Below, piece by piece: positions 1 to 9,052 of a stretch of DNA of 64,000 nucleotides; position 1 is the first letter of the stretch, and each line of letters begins with the position of its first letter. The notes below the pieces were generated by a model that ran no database searches, was not told the origin of the DNA, and was given only the letters and a program-made list of their open reading frames with translations. Source of the DNA: Nocardia sputorum (lineage in GTDB: Bacteria > Actinomycetota > Actinomycetes > Mycobacteriales > Mycobacteriaceae); the NCBI RefSeq assembly GCF_027924405.1, contig NZ_AP026978.1, forward strand, positions 5,828,001 through 5,892,000, given 5' to 3'. The position numbers were made by a program, and so were the translations under genes.

Positions 1-1452
1 CTCGGCCGCCGCCGCGTAGACCGCCTCCACCTGCAGATAGGACGGCGCGTCCGTAATGGGTTGCAGCAGTTCGGGTTTGTCCGTGGCGAAGGCCATGACG
101 TCGGCGATGAGCGAACCGTACCGATCGAGCAGATGCTTGACCCGGTAGGGATGCACCCCGTAGGTCTCGGCCAGCTGCACCGTCTGGTTGACCAGCGCGA
201 AGTAGCCGTCGGCGCCCAGCAGCGGCACCTTCGCCGTGATCGATGGCGAAACCCGGGCCGGAATATCCTGCGCCGCTTCGTCCACCGCGTCCATGGCCAT
301 CACCCGATAGGTGGTGTATTTGCCGCCCGCGATGCCGACAAGGCCCGGTGCGACCCGGGCGACCGCATGTTCGCGTGACAGTTTGGAGGTCTCGTCGCTC
401 TCCCCCGCCAGCAGCGGGCGCAAGCCCGCGTACACGCCGTCGATGTCTCCCGGCGTGAGCGGCGTGACCAGTACCTCGTTCACCCGTTCCAGCAGGTAGT
501 CGATATCCGCCTTGGTCGCGGCCGGATGTGCGAGGTCGAGATTCCACTCGGTGTCGGTCGTGCCGATGATCCAATGCGCACCCCACGGGATGACGAACAG
601 CACCGAGGTCGCGGTGCGCAGGATGATCGCGGTGTCGCTGACGATCCGATCGCGCGGCACCACGATATGCACCCCTTTGGAGGCCCGCACGTGGAACCGG
701 CCGCGCTGATGCGACAGGGCCTGCACTTCGTCGGTCCACACGCCGGTCGCGTTGATCACCACATGGCCGCGGACCTCGCCGTTGCGCCCGTCCTCGGTGT
801 CGCGCACCTTCACACCGATCACCCGGTCGGCCTCCCGCACGAACCCGACGACCTGGGTGGACGTGCGGATGACCGCGCCGTAGTGCGCGGCCGTGCGCGC
901 CACCGTCATGGTGTGACGCGCGTCGTCGACGACCGTGTCGTAGTAGCTGACCCCGCCGATCAGCGAGTCGCGCCGCAACCCCGGCGCCAGCCGCAACGCG
1001 CCCGCGCGACTCAGATGCCGTTGCCCGGGAACGCTTTTGGATCCACCCATGGTGTCGTAAAGCACGAGCCCGGCGGCCACGTACGGACGCTCCCACACGC
1101 GATTGGTCAGCGGGTACAGAAACCGCAGCGGCTTGACCAGGTGCGGCGCCAGGGTGGACAGCGTGAGCTCGCGTTCCCGCAGCGCCTCGCGCACCAGCCC
1201 GAACTCCAACTGTTCGAGGTACCGCAGCCCGCCGTGGAACATCTTCGACGACCGGCTGGAAGTCCCGGACGCGAAATCCCGGGCCTCGACCAAGGCCACC
1301 TGCAAACCCCTGGTCGCGGCGTCCAGCGCGATGCCGGCCCCGACCACGCCACCGCCCACGACGACCACATCGAAATGATCCTTGCCGAAGCGCTCCCAGG
1401 CCGCCCTGCGCTGCTCCGGGCCGAGGAACTGCGTATCCGGTTTATTGGCCAT
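1..1452 (-). CDS. glpD: Glycerol-3-phosphate dehydrogenase (GlpD), C-terminus beyond window edge
   Basis: FAD-dependent membrane-associated enzyme that oxidises glycerol-3-phosphate to dihydroxyacetone phosphate and passes electrons to quinone. The leftward frame opens with ATG at 1452 after a strong GGAGGA ribosome site. It shows the family's N-terminal dinucleotide fold near residues 29-45 (VVVVGGGVVGAGIALDAA), then GTSSRSSKMFHGGLRYLE, typical of GlpD. 484 codons are visible and the frame is still open at base 1, so only the C-terminus is missing. It is divergent from glpK, the kinase that makes its substrate, across a 529-base gap. It corresponds by position to Rv3302c (glpD2). Confidence 0.95.
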   Translation of the reverse strand, partial: MANKPDTQFLGPEQRRAAWERFGKDHFDVVVVGGGVVGAGIALDAATRGLQVALVEARDFASGTSSRSSKMFHGGLRYLEQLEFGLVREALRERELTLSTLAPHLVKPLRFLYPLTNRVWERPYVAAGLVLYDTMGGSKSVPGQRHLSRAGALRLAPGLRRDSLIGGVSYYDTVVDDARHTMTVARTAAHYGAVIRTSTQVVGFVREADRVIGVKVRDTEDGRNGEVRGHVVINATGVWTDEVQALSHQRGRFHVRASKGVHIVVPRDRIVSDTAIILRTATSVLFVIPWGAHWIIGTTDTEWNLDLAHPAATKADIDYLLERVNEVLVTPLTPGDIDGVYAGLRPLLAGESDETSKLSREHAVARVAPGLVGIAGGKYTTYRVMAMDAVDEAAQDIPARVSPSITAKVPLLGADGYFALVNQTVQLAETYGVHPYRVKHLLDRYGSLIADVMAFATDKPELLQPITDAPSYLQVEAVYAAAAE

Positions 1453-1678
1453 GCTCGACTCCTCCAGCCGACGCGGATGTGTGCGATCGAGCGTTCAGGT
1501 CCAGGCTAGGCGAACCGCCGCGGATCGACCGCCCGCGCCCCAGTCCGTGTCGCCCTTGCCTACTCGTCGGTAACAAGACCACCCTATCCGAGCGGCGAGT
1601 CATCGCGCACAGCCCAGTGAGGCACCCGACACCCGGTCGCACCCTGCCGGACGCGGCCACCGGAGGTCATCCGGCCAT

Positions 1679-1975
1679 ACTTCAACCCCCGGTTTCGAGT
1701 GCACGGAGACCGTGTATTGCCCGTTCGGGTCCCGGCTCGGTTCGCGCGGCCGCCTCGGACGCGACGAAGGAGCAAGCAGCGGACGCCGCAGAGGAGTCCC
1801 GAAACGGCGCGCCGGGGGCCGCAGCACTCCGCCCCGACGCACCCAGCGCACCACAACCCCCGGTTTCGAGCGAAGCGAGACCGAGCATTGCCCGTTCGCG
1901 GCCCAGCGCCGCAGGCGCTGGCAAGACCAACACAGCCGCGAACACGCCGCGACGAAGTCGCGGCCAAAATACACT
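1679..1975 (-). repeat. Dispersed intergenic repeat, copy A
   Basis: Fills most of the glpD-glpK gap. Read leftward it shares long blocks with 12,280-12,480: the TGCTCGGTCTCGCTTCGCTC block, the GCTTGCTCCTTCGTCGC block, and the CCAGCGCC/GGCGCTGG palindrome near 1902-1921. The segment CCCCCGGTTTCGAG occurs twice inside it (about 1685 and 1857), so the copy is internally duplicated. No supported gene lies in this gap; frames crossing it are low-complexity arginine/proline translations. Confidence 0.7.
1970..1975 (+). promoter_or_regulatory. Candidate -10 box of a leaderless glpK transcript
   Basis: TACACT fits the actinobacterial TANNNT -10 and ends six bases before the glpK ATG. No purine-rich ribosome site is present between them, so transcription would start at or next to the start codon. 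Confidence 0.5.
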
Positions 1976-1981
1976 GCACGG

Positions 1982-3481
1982 ATGCGTCGTTATGTGGCCG
2001 CCATCGACCAGGGCACGACCTCGAGTCGGTGCATCGTCTTCGACCGGCAGGGACGCGTCGTCGGCGTCGCCCAGCGCGAGCACGAGCAGATCTTCCCGCA
2101 ACCGGGTTGGGTGGAGCACGATGCCGAAACCATTTGGCGCGATACCGCATTCGTGCTCGGTGAGGTGCTGGAGCGCAGCGGTCTCGGCGCTGACGACATC
2201 GCCGCGGTGGGCGTCACGAATCAGCGGGAGACGACCGTGGTGTGGGATCGCGCGACCGGCCGCCCGGTGTACAACGCGATCGTCTGGCAGGACACCCGCA
2301 CCGACCGGCTGTGCGCCGAACTGGGCGGCGGCGCCGGTCCGGCCCGCTACCAGGACCGCACCGGCCTCCCGCTGTCCACCTATTTCGCCGGCCCGAAGCT
2401 GCGCTGGATCCTGGACAACGTGCCCGGCGTGCGGGAGCGCGCTGAGGCGGGCGAGCTGTGCTTCGGCACCGTCGACAGCTGGGTGCTGTGGAATCTGACC
2501 GGCGAGCACATCACCGACGTCACCAACGCCTCCCGCACCATGCTGCTGGATCTGCGCTCGCTGCAGTGGGATTCGGAGATCTGCGCGGAGTTCGGCGTGC
2601 CGGAGTCGATGCTGCCGCAGGTACGCAGTTCCTCGGAGGTCTACGCGCCGATCGCGTCCGGGCCGCTGGCGGGGGTGCCGGTCGCGGGCATCCTGGGCGA
2701 CCAGCAGGCCGCCACCTTCGGCCAGGCGTGCCTGTCGCCCGGCGAGGCCAAGAATACCTACGGCACCGGCAATTTCATGCTGCTGAACACCGGAACCACG
2801 CCGGTGTTCAGCAAGCACGGCCTGCTCACCACGGTGTGTTATCGCCTAGGCGACGCGGACGCGGTGTACGCCCTGGAGGGCTCCATCGCGGTCACCGGCT
2901 CGCTGGTGCAGTGGTTCCGCGACAACCTCGGCATCATCTCCGCCGCCGACGAGATCGAGCCGCTGGCCCGCAGCGTCGACGACAACGGCGGCGCTTACAT
3001 CGTGCCGGCTTTCTCCGGGTTGTTCGCGCCCCGCTGGCGTCCCGACGCACGCGGCGTGATCGCCGGGCTGACCCGCTTCGTCACCAAGGCCCATCTGGCG
3101 CGGGCGGTGCTGGAGTCGACCGCTTTCCAGACCCGCGAGGTGGTCGACGCGATGCGCGCGGACGCCGAGTCGCAGCGGCTCGGCCTGGAGCTGACCACGC
3201 TGAAGGTGGACGGCGGCATGGTCGGCAACGACCTGCTCATGCAGTTCCAATCCGACATCCTCGATGTGCCCGTGGTGCGCCCGGTGGTCAACGAGACCAC
3301 CGCCCTCGGCGCGGCGTACGCGGCCGGGCTCGCCGTCGGATACTGGTCGGGCACCGACGACATCCGGGACAACTGGGCCGCCGACAAGACCTGGCACCCG
3401 ACCATGTCGGCCGCCGACCGGGACGAACGCTTCGCCGCGTGGAACAAGGCGGTCGAACGCACCTACGGCTGGGTCGACTGA
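1982..3481 (+). CDS. glpK: Glycerol kinase
   Basis: Phosphorylates glycerol to glycerol-3-phosphate with ATP in the cytoplasm, feeding GlpD encoded divergently next to it. The 499-residue product has normal family length. It begins with the FGGY-kinase phosphate loop DQGTTSSR near residue 9, carries [10 protein letters not shown] near residue 240 and TYGTGNF just after, and has the C-terminal ATP-site segment [21 protein letters not shown] at 1982 was chosen because homology starts there; the frame stays open upstream through repeat sequence. A TANNNT box directly before the ATG suggests leaderless expression. Confidence 0.97.
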   Translation: MRRYVAAIDQGTTSSRCIVFDRQGRVVGVAQREHEQIFPQPGWVEHDAETIWRDTAFVLGEVLERSGLGADDIAAVGVTNQRETTVVWDRATGRPVYNAIVWQDTRTDRLCAELGGGAGPARYQDRTGLPLSTYFAGPKLRWILDNVPGVRERAEAGELCFGTVDSWVLWNLTGEHITDVTNASRTMLLDLRSLQWDSEICAEFGVPESMLPQVRSSSEVYAPIASGPLAGVPVAGILGDQQAATFGQACLSPGEAKNTYGTGNFMLLNTGTTPVFSKHGLLTTVCYRLGDADAVYALEGSIAVTGSLVQWFRDNLGIISAADEIEPLARSVDDNGGAYIVPAFSGLFAPRWRPDARGVIAGLTRFVTKAHLARAVLESTAFQTREVVDAMRADAESQRLGLELTTLKVDGGMVGNDLLMQFQSDILDVPVVRPVVNETTALGAAYAAGLAVGYWSGTDDIRDNWAADKTWHPTMSAADRDERFAAWNKAVERTYGWVD

Positions 3482-3497
3482 CGCGCCCGCGTGGGGC

Positions 3498-3581
3498 GAT
3501 GCCGTGCGCCCGCGGGGGCCGATGTCATGCACCCGCGGGACCGATGTCGTGCACCCGCGGGGCTGATGTCGTGCACCTCGG
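3498..3581. repeat. 22-bp tandem repeat, about 3.8 units
   Basis: Four successive units start with GATG at 3498, 3521, 3543 and 3565, each following GATGTCRTGCACCCGCGGG with a variable tail. The last unit is truncated. They lie in the convergent gap between glpK and the aminotransferase; each unit contains a short CCCGCGGG palindrome. Confidence 0.8.
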
Positions 3582-3668
3582 TTGTCGCCGTCGACCGTGG
3601 CGCGGCCGAATCGACCGGAACAGTGACCCTACCGGCAGTGGCGCGCGCCGAGGCGACCGCGCGCGACA

Positions 3669-4847
3669 TCATTCGCCTATCGCATGCGCCAGGCGGGAGA
3701 CCGCCTCCCGGAGGGTCGCCTCCTCGGAGGTGGTGAAGCACAGCCGCATCGAGTTCCGATGGGCTCCGGAGACCGCGAACGCGTCGCCGGGGACGTAGGC
3801 GACGCCGAGATCGATCGCGTGGGGCAACAGGTCCACGGTGTCGGTCCCGTCGGTGAAGTCGACCCACACGAACATGCCGCCGGCCGCGTCGGTACTCACC
3901 AGCCGGTCACCGAAACGCGCGCGCAGCTCGTCCACCAGCACACGCGCTCGCGCACCGTAGACGCGCCGGATCTCCTCCACTTGCGCACCCAGCCAATCCG
4001 GGTCGGCGAGCAGATCGGCGGCGATCTGCTGGGTCAGCGCCGAACCGCACAGGTCCGCGCCTTGCTTCAGCAGCTCCACGCCCCGGCACACCGCGTCGGG
4101 CGCGGTCATCCAGCCCACCCGCAAGGTCGGTGCCAGGATCTTCGACACGCTCGACAGCCGGATGACGTTGGCCGAATACGTCGCGATGGGCTCCGGCGAC
4201 GGCCGCTCGAACCACAGCTCACCGTAGGGATCGTCCTCGATCACCCAGAATCCGTACCGATCGGCGAGTCCGGCGAGTTCCCGACGTCGCCGCGGGCTCA
4301 TGGTGACACCGCGCGGATTGTGGAAATTGCTCACCGTATGCACCAGCGCGGGCCGCTCGCCCCGAGCGAGCAGCTCGGCCAAGGCGTCGACTCGCATGCC
4401 GTCGGCGTCCAACGGCACCGTCACGATGCGCGATCCGGCGGCCCGGAACACCTGCAAGGCGCCGACGTAGGCCGGATCCTCGACCACGACCAGCGCACCC
4501 GGATCCACCAGCACCTCGGCGAGCAGCGACAACGCCTGCTGCGACCCGTGGGTGACGAACACCTCCTCGAGCGGCACCGGCCGCCCCAGCCGCACGGTCT
4601 CCCGTGCCGCGAGCACGTCACGCAACGGGCCCCAGCCCGCCGATTCGGTGTATTGCAGACGCGCGCGGTCCGCGAGCGCTGCCTCCGCCGCCTGCGCGAT
4701 CCGGTCCCGCGGCATCAACTGCTCGTCCGGCAAGCCGCCCGCCAGGCTGATCACGTCGTCGCGCGCCGCCACCTTCAGCAAGTCCCGGATCGCCGAACTC
4801 GTCAGGCCGTCGAGACGCCGGGCCAGCGGTGGAGTGATCGCCGACAT
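3669..4847 (-). CDS. PLP-dependent aminotransferase, class I/II (2-aminoadipate transaminase-like)
   Basis: Cytoplasmic fold-type I aminotransferase of 392 residues, related to LysN / MocR-type aminotransferase domains but without an N-terminal GntR DNA-binding domain. It shows the N-terminal ISLAGGLPDEQLMP segment, the cofactor-binding EDDPYGELWF motif (Asp contacts the pyridine nitrogen) and the Schiff-base lysine in RLSSVSKILAP near residue 230. The start at 4847 follows GGGAGGT five bases upstream. The amino-acid substrate cannot be read from sequence. It converges on glpK across a short repeat-bearing gap and has an AT-rich inverted repeat upstream. Confidence 0.9.
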   Translation of the reverse strand: MSAITPPLARRLDGLTSSAIRDLLKVAARDDVISLAGGLPDEQLMPRDRIAQAAEAALADRARLQYTESAGWGPLRDVLAARETVRLGRPVPLEEVFVTHGSQQALSLLAEVLVDPGALVVVEDPAYVGALQVFRAAGSRIVTVPLDADGMRVDALAELLARGERPALVHTVSNFHNPRGVTMSPRRRRELAGLADRYGFWVIEDDPYGELWFERPSPEPIATYSANVIRLSSVSKILAPTLRVGWMTAPDAVCRGVELLKQGADLCGSALTQQIAADLLADPDWLGAQVEEIRRVYGARARVLVDELRARFGDRLVSTDAAGGMFVWVDFTDGTDTVDLLPHAIDLGVAYVPGDAFAVSGAHRNSMRLCFTTSEEATLREAVSRLAHAIGE

Positions 4848-4921
4848 GAAACCTCCCGAAAGGACGCCACGGTACGCGAGTCCTCACTGTTTCACATCGG
4901 CTACCAGAATATGAAATTCCA

Positions 4922-4938
4922 TTCTCAATATGTGAGAA
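4922..4938. promoter_or_regulatory. AT-rich inverted repeat upstream of the aminotransferase, possible operator
   Basis: TTCTCA-ATATG-TGAGAA is a perfect six-base inverted repeat about 75 bases before the aminotransferase start, inside an island of AT-rich sequence (4905-4942) in otherwise GC-rich DNA. The size and symmetry fit a dimeric repressor site. The regulator is unknown. Confidence 0.35.
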
Positions 4939-5052
4939 ATTGGCCGCGGGCGGAGATCTCCTCCTCGCGGATTGTCACCGGCGAGGGCGATCCACCGAGT
5001 CGGCCGGGTGGGCCCGTTGCCGATGACGTCATCACGGGTGGTCGGAGCAGAC

Positions 5053-6054
5053 TCAATCGATCAGGTAGATGAGCGTCCGTCCGTCCAGGTTCACGGTCGT
5101 GATCACCGGGAAGTACTGAGCCTCGGTGCCGTCGGGACGGCGCTCGGTGATCTCGACGTTGAAGCGATCGGAGGAGATCTCCGCGATCCGCAGGCAATAT
5201 CCGGTGCCCTGCGGGATGTGCTGGTCGATGGTCTTCTGCAGGTCCGCGGGCGGCTCGACGTTCGCGCCCGGCGCCACGAATGTGTGCGCGCGGGCTGCGC
5301 TGCGCTCGGAATAGTACGCATGCTCGAAGCCCAGAATCGCCCGGATCCCACTGCTCGTATCACCAGGACCGTTGCCGAAGGTGACCTTGCCCTCGGTGCG
5401 GGTGGGGCAGTCCATCGCCACGGCACTGCTGGTGTCCGAAGCAGCCGGGCCGTCATCACTGCCGCTGGACACCACGATGGTCACGGTCAGCGCGACCAGC
5501 GCCACCACTGCCGCGAGGGTCCCCAGCACGACCCAGCGCCGCGAGGAACCGCGCCGCGCGGGCGCGGGCGTCTCGGGAATGCGCAGCGCAAGCCGCATGG
5601 CGATCGGGTCCTCGGCCCAGGACAGGCCGGATTCGGAGGGCGGCGGAGGCTTCGGAACGCCACCTTCCTGCGTCGGCCGGTTCCACCAGGAGTCCTTTTC
5701 GCCGTCCGTGGACGTCGGGCCCGCGGCCTCCCCGGCAGGCGGCCCGGGTTGGGCAGGCGCGGGCGGTGCGGACGGCCGTTCTGCGTATACCGTCGAGTCC
5801 GGCGCGCGAAACTGCGCGGGCGGTACCGGAGGCGTCTCCGGCTCGCCCGCCGGGCGCCAAGTGAGTTCGGAGTGGTCGCTCGACTGCTGCGGCACCTGCC
5901 AGCCCGGGCCCACGTCCGGGCCCATCGGCGGACCGAATTCCGTGACAGGCGGCCCGAATTCGGAAATCGGCGGACCGAACTCCCCCACTGGCGGACCGAA
6001 CGCCGAACCGGACTGATCGGATTCGTTCTCCCTCGCAGAACCCTCGGAAGTCAC
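5053..6054 (-). CDS. Proline-rich single-pass membrane protein, unknown function
   Basis: I do not recognise a named family. The 333-residue product has a cytoplasmic N-terminal half with four tandem FGPP units (about residues 18-45) and further proline-rich sequence. A single hydrophobic helix follows near residues 180-203 (WVVLGTLAAVVALVALTV), then an outside domain of about 130 residues with two cysteines (AMDCPTR, TGYCLR). The topology resembles mycobacterial proline-rich anchored proteins. GTG at 6054 was chosen because AAAGGA precedes it; the frame runs on upstream across a hairpin. It lies 71 bases downstream of the secreted proline-rich gene. Confidence 0.8.
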   Translation of the reverse strand: MTSEGSARENESDQSGSAFGPPVGEFGPPISEFGPPVTEFGPPMGPDVGPGWQVPQQSSDHSELTWRPAGEPETPPVPPAQFRAPDSTVYAERPSAPPAPAQPGPPAGEAAGPTSTDGEKDSWWNRPTQEGGVPKPPPPSESGLSWAEDPIAMRLALRIPETPAPARRGSSRRWVVLGTLAAVVALVALTVTIVVSSGSDDGPAASDTSSAVAMDCPTRTEGKVTFGNGPGDTSSGIRAILGFEHAYYSERSAARAHTFVAPGANVEPPADLQKTIDQHIPQGTGYCLRIAEISSDRFNVEITERRPDGTEAQYFPVITTVNLDGRTLIYLID

Positions 6055-6080
6055 ACCCAATCCTTTCCCAGGACACACAA

Positions 6081-6108
6081 GTGGGGCGGCCGCGAACGAC
6101 CGCCCCAC
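6081..6108 (-). terminator. GC-rich hairpin between the two proline-rich genes
   Basis: GTGGGGCGG pairs perfectly with CCGCCCCAC across a ten-base loop. On the leftward transcript it is followed by TTGTGTGT rather than a pure U-run. It could terminate or attenuate transcription between the secreted and membrane proline-rich genes. Confidence 0.55.
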
Positions 6109-6125
6109 CCGTCGAACAGCACGTG

Positions 6126-7169
6126 TCAGTACTGGAGTGAACCACCCCACTGGGTGGTGACACCACCCACGTCGACGGTCTGCGGAGCGAAATCGCCCGG
6201 CTGAAGCGGAAGCTTAACCTGTGCGGCGGCCTCCAGGGCGGCCGCGCCGCCCGGCTGCTCGCGGATCCAGTCCTCGACCGCGGCCTTGGCCTGGTTCAGC
6301 TGGGTGGTGTCGAACACGGCGGTGGTGTTGTTCGAGGCCAAGCCCTCGCCGCCGGTGTAGGTGGTCAGCTTGACGGTGTTCTTGTCGACGAACTCCACCG
6401 AGACGCCCGCTTCACCCGCGCCGGTCGGCGTGCGGTAGCCGATGGTGCCGACGTAACCGGCCTCGTTGCTGAAGTGGTGGGTGTTGGCCACGTGGCCCGG
6501 CAGGATGGTGCCGCCGTCGATGTTCGCGCCGATCTCCGCGTGCGGGCCGGTCATCTCGACGACGGGCGCGGCCGGGGCCGCCTCCATGCGCGGCGCTTGC
6601 CAGCGCGGCTGCGCTTGCGGCTGCACCAGCGTGGAGCTCTCCGGCTGGCGGGCCTGGGCGTTGTCGTTCTCCGTGCCCAGCTGCGGAGTGGTCTGCTGGC
6701 CGGGCTGCGGCGCGGCCTGCTGACCCGGCTGCGGCGCGGCCTGGTCCGGCACGACCGCGGGCTGCGGGTCGCTCGGCTTCTGCTGGCCGGGAACCGGCAG
6801 CGGCGCGACGCGCGGCGGGGTCACGCCCGGCTGGGTCGGCTTCGCCAGCTTCGGATCCTTCTGGTCCGGCGCGGCGTGGTCCGACTCGGGGGTGGTGACG
6901 CCGGGCTGGCTCGGTGTGGGCTTGCTCTCCGGCTTCTGCGGATCCTGCTTGGACTCCGGCTTGTTCGGCTCCGGTTGCGTGGTCTCCGGGGTGCTCGGCG
7001 ACTCGTTCACGCCCGGCTGCGCCGGAGCAGGCGTCGGCGGAGTGGTCGGATCGTTGGGAGCCGCCCCCGCCGGCGCAGCGAAGAGAGTGGCCACTGCAGC
7101 CGCTGTGGCCAGAGGCAACGAGGTGCTCGCCATCGCTCGCTGCGCCCGACTCGGCTTACGATGTTTCAC
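6126..7169 (-). CDS. Secreted proline/glutamine-rich protein, unknown function
   Basis: A 347-residue product with a classical signal peptide: a basic start, a hydrophobic stretch LPLATAAAVATLFAAP, and a likely cut after AGA near residue 36. A long Pro/Gln/Lys-rich region (about residues 38-200) follows with repeated PGVTTP / AQPGVN and QPGQQAAPQ-type units. A compact C-terminal domain of about 140 residues (EMTGPHAEIGANIDGG through the end) is probably the functional part. GTG at 7169 was chosen from GAAGGG upstream and the signal peptide. No enzymatic motif was recognised; a cell-wall-spanning role is an inference. Confidence 0.8.
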   Translation of the reverse strand: MKHRKPSRAQRAMASTSLPLATAAAVATLFAAPAGAAPNDPTTPPTPAPAQPGVNESPSTPETTQPEPNKPESKQDPQKPESKPTPSQPGVTTPESDHAAPDQKDPKLAKPTQPGVTPPRVAPLPVPGQQKPSDPQPAVVPDQAAPQPGQQAAPQPGQQTTPQLGTENDNAQARQPESSTLVQPQAQPRWQAPRMEAAPAAPVVEMTGPHAEIGANIDGGTILPGHVANTHHFSNEAGYVGTIGYRTPTGAGEAGVSVEFVDKNTVKLTTYTGGEGLASNNTTAVFDTTQLNQAKAAVEDWIREQPGGAAALEAAAQVKLPLQPGDFAPQTVDVGGVTTQWGGSLQY

Positions 7170-7475
7170 TTTTCGCAATTCCCTTCCCGGGTGCGACCGG
7201 AACGGCCGCATGCAGTTGTCCCTGGGTGAGACGCCTGATCGTCGAACGACCCAAGCCGTTCGTTCGTGCCGATTTGGAAAGGACCCATCCCCCCACACCG
7301 AACTCCGCGACCGTCCTTCGATCGCATCTCTGCCGAGAGTGAACCACATGTGCGCACGATGGGCAACGCGGTGAATAGCCAAGGGTGGCAAGAGCGCCCG
7401 CCTCCCCTGCGCGCCCCGTGCTCACCGGGCGTGATGTCCTGAATCGGACACGGCACGGCAGACGCCGAACCGAGG

Positions 7476-8879
7476 TCAGTCCAAATCGTCGTGCCGCATC
7501 AGCAAACGCGCCGCCTCGGTCACCGAACCGGTGAGCGACGGGTACACCGAGAAGGTCTGGGCCAGGTCGTTGACCGTCAGATTGTTCTGCACCGCAAGCG
7601 CGATCGGCAGGATCAGCTCCGAGGCGATCGGCGCGACGACGACGCCGCCGATCACCACACCGGTCGCGGGACGGCAGAAGATCTTGACGAAACCGCGTCG
7701 CAGCCCGGACATCTTGGCGCGCGGGTTCGTGTTCAGCGGCAGCATCACCGTGCGCGCGGGGACCTCGCCGTTGTCGATGGCCGTCTGACTGACGCCGACG
7801 GTCGCGATCTCCGGCCGGGTGAACACCGCGGAGGCGACGGTCTTCAGGCGGATCGGGCTGACGCCCTCCCCGAGCGCGTGGTACATGGCGATGCGTCCCT
7901 GCATCGCGGCCACCGAGGCCAGCGGCAGCAGCCCGGTGCAGTCCCCCGCGGCGTAGATGCCGGGCACCGACGTGCGCGACACCCGGTCCACCCGGAGGTA
8001 ACCACCGCGATCGAGTTCGATGCCGACCCGCTCCAGCCCGAGGTTCGCGGTGTTGGGCGTCGAGCCGACCGTCATCAGCGCGTGTGAGCCGGACACGGTA
8101 CGCCCGTCGGACAGCTTGACCACGATGCCGTCGGCGGTGCGCTCCACGGCGTCGGCGCGCGCGTGCTTGACCAGCTCCACCCCACGTTCGGCGAGCGCGT
8201 CCTCCAGCACGAGCGCCGCGTCGGCGTCCTCGCCCGGCAGCACGCGGTCGCGGCTGGAGACCAGCTTCACCCGCACGCCCATCTCGGTGTAGGCCGAGAC
8301 GAACTCCGCGCCCGTCACACCGGAACCGACGACGACCAGGGTCTCCGGCAGTTCCTCCAAGTCATAGAGCTGACGCCAGTTGAGGATGCGCTCGCCGTCC
8401 GGCTCCGCGCCAGGCAGCACGCGCGGGCTCGCGCCGGTGGCGATCAGCACGACCTCGGCCTCGATGGTCTGCTGCGCGCCGTCGGCCAGCTTGGCCAGCA
8501 CCCGGTGCGCGGCCAGGCCGCTGCCGCGGTCGATCAGCTCGCCGTATCCGGCGAGCACGGTCACCCCGACGGTCTGCAGCTTCGAGCGGATGTCGGAGGA
8601 CTGTGCCAGCGCCAGCGCCTTGACACGCGCGTTCACCTCCGGCAGCTGCACCTGCGCCTGATTCGGGTCGAGGGTGATCCCCAGATCGCGAGCGCGGCGC
8701 AGGTCGGTGCGCACGCCGGTCGAGGCGATGAAGGTCTTCGAGGGGACGCAGTCCCACAGCACGCACGCCCCGCCGATCCCGTCGGAGTCGATCAGCGTCA
8801 CCGACGCGCCGTGCTGGGCCGCCACCAGGGCCGCCTCATAGCCGGCCGGTCCGCCACCGATGATCGCGATGCGGGTCAT
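7476..8879 (-). CDS. lpdA: FAD-dependent NAD(P)H-quinone reductase, LpdA type
   Basis: Flavoprotein disulfide reductase family, 467 residues. It has the N-terminal GGGPAGYEAAL FAD fold, a CVLWDC redox-cysteine segment followed by VPSK, the second nucleotide fold GSGVTGAEFVSAYTE, and YAAGDCTGLLPLA. The C-terminal segment where lipoamide dehydrogenases carry the general-acid histidine (HPT) reads VYPSLTGSVTEA, so that histidine is absent. This agrees with the quinone-reductase role reported for M. tuberculosis Rv3303c rather than lipoamide dehydrogenase. ATG at 8879 follows GGAGGT. It is divergent from the cyclotransferase-like gene. Confidence 0.92.
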   Translation of the reverse strand: MTRIAIIGGGPAGYEAALVAAQHGASVTLIDSDGIGGACVLWDCVPSKTFIASTGVRTDLRRARDLGITLDPNQAQVQLPEVNARVKALALAQSSDIRSKLQTVGVTVLAGYGELIDRGSGLAAHRVLAKLADGAQQTIEAEVVLIATGASPRVLPGAEPDGERILNWRQLYDLEELPETLVVVGSGVTGAEFVSAYTEMGVRVKLVSSRDRVLPGEDADAALVLEDALAERGVELVKHARADAVERTADGIVVKLSDGRTVSGSHALMTVGSTPNTANLGLERVGIELDRGGYLRVDRVSRTSVPGIYAAGDCTGLLPLASVAAMQGRIAMYHALGEGVSPIRLKTVASAVFTRPEIATVGVSQTAIDNGEVPARTVMLPLNTNPRAKMSGLRRGFVKIFCRPATGVVIGGVVVAPIASELILPIALAVQNNLTVNDLAQTFSVYPSLTGSVTEAARLLMRHDDLD

Positions 8880-9040
8880 TGATACCTCCGCTCGTGCTTC
8901 GCGCCGGGATCTCCGGCACGGGTCAACGTTATCCGGCAACCACCTCGCACCATCGACCGCGTTACCGGTGCGCAACGGTTCCCCGCCGCGCGCCGCGCCG
9001 CAGGTGTGGCAATCGAACGCGGTTCGCGAAGGTTATTGGC

Positions 9041-9046
9041 TACCCT
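9041..9046 (+). promoter_or_regulatory. Candidate -10 box of a leaderless transcript
   Basis: TACCCT lies six bases before the GTG at 9053 and no ribosome site intervenes. Confidence 0.45.
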
Positions 9047-9052
9047 TTGCTG

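Noticed and set aside
1712..1981. N-terminal extension of glycerol kinase
   Set aside because: The extra 90 residues translate the dispersed repeat; the family starts at ATG 1982 and a -10-like box sits just before it.
5300..5420. A hairpin-like GC-rich stretch considered as an RNA gene or riboswitch
   Set aside because: It lies inside the coding sequence of the membrane protein's outer domain and matches no RNA family I know.
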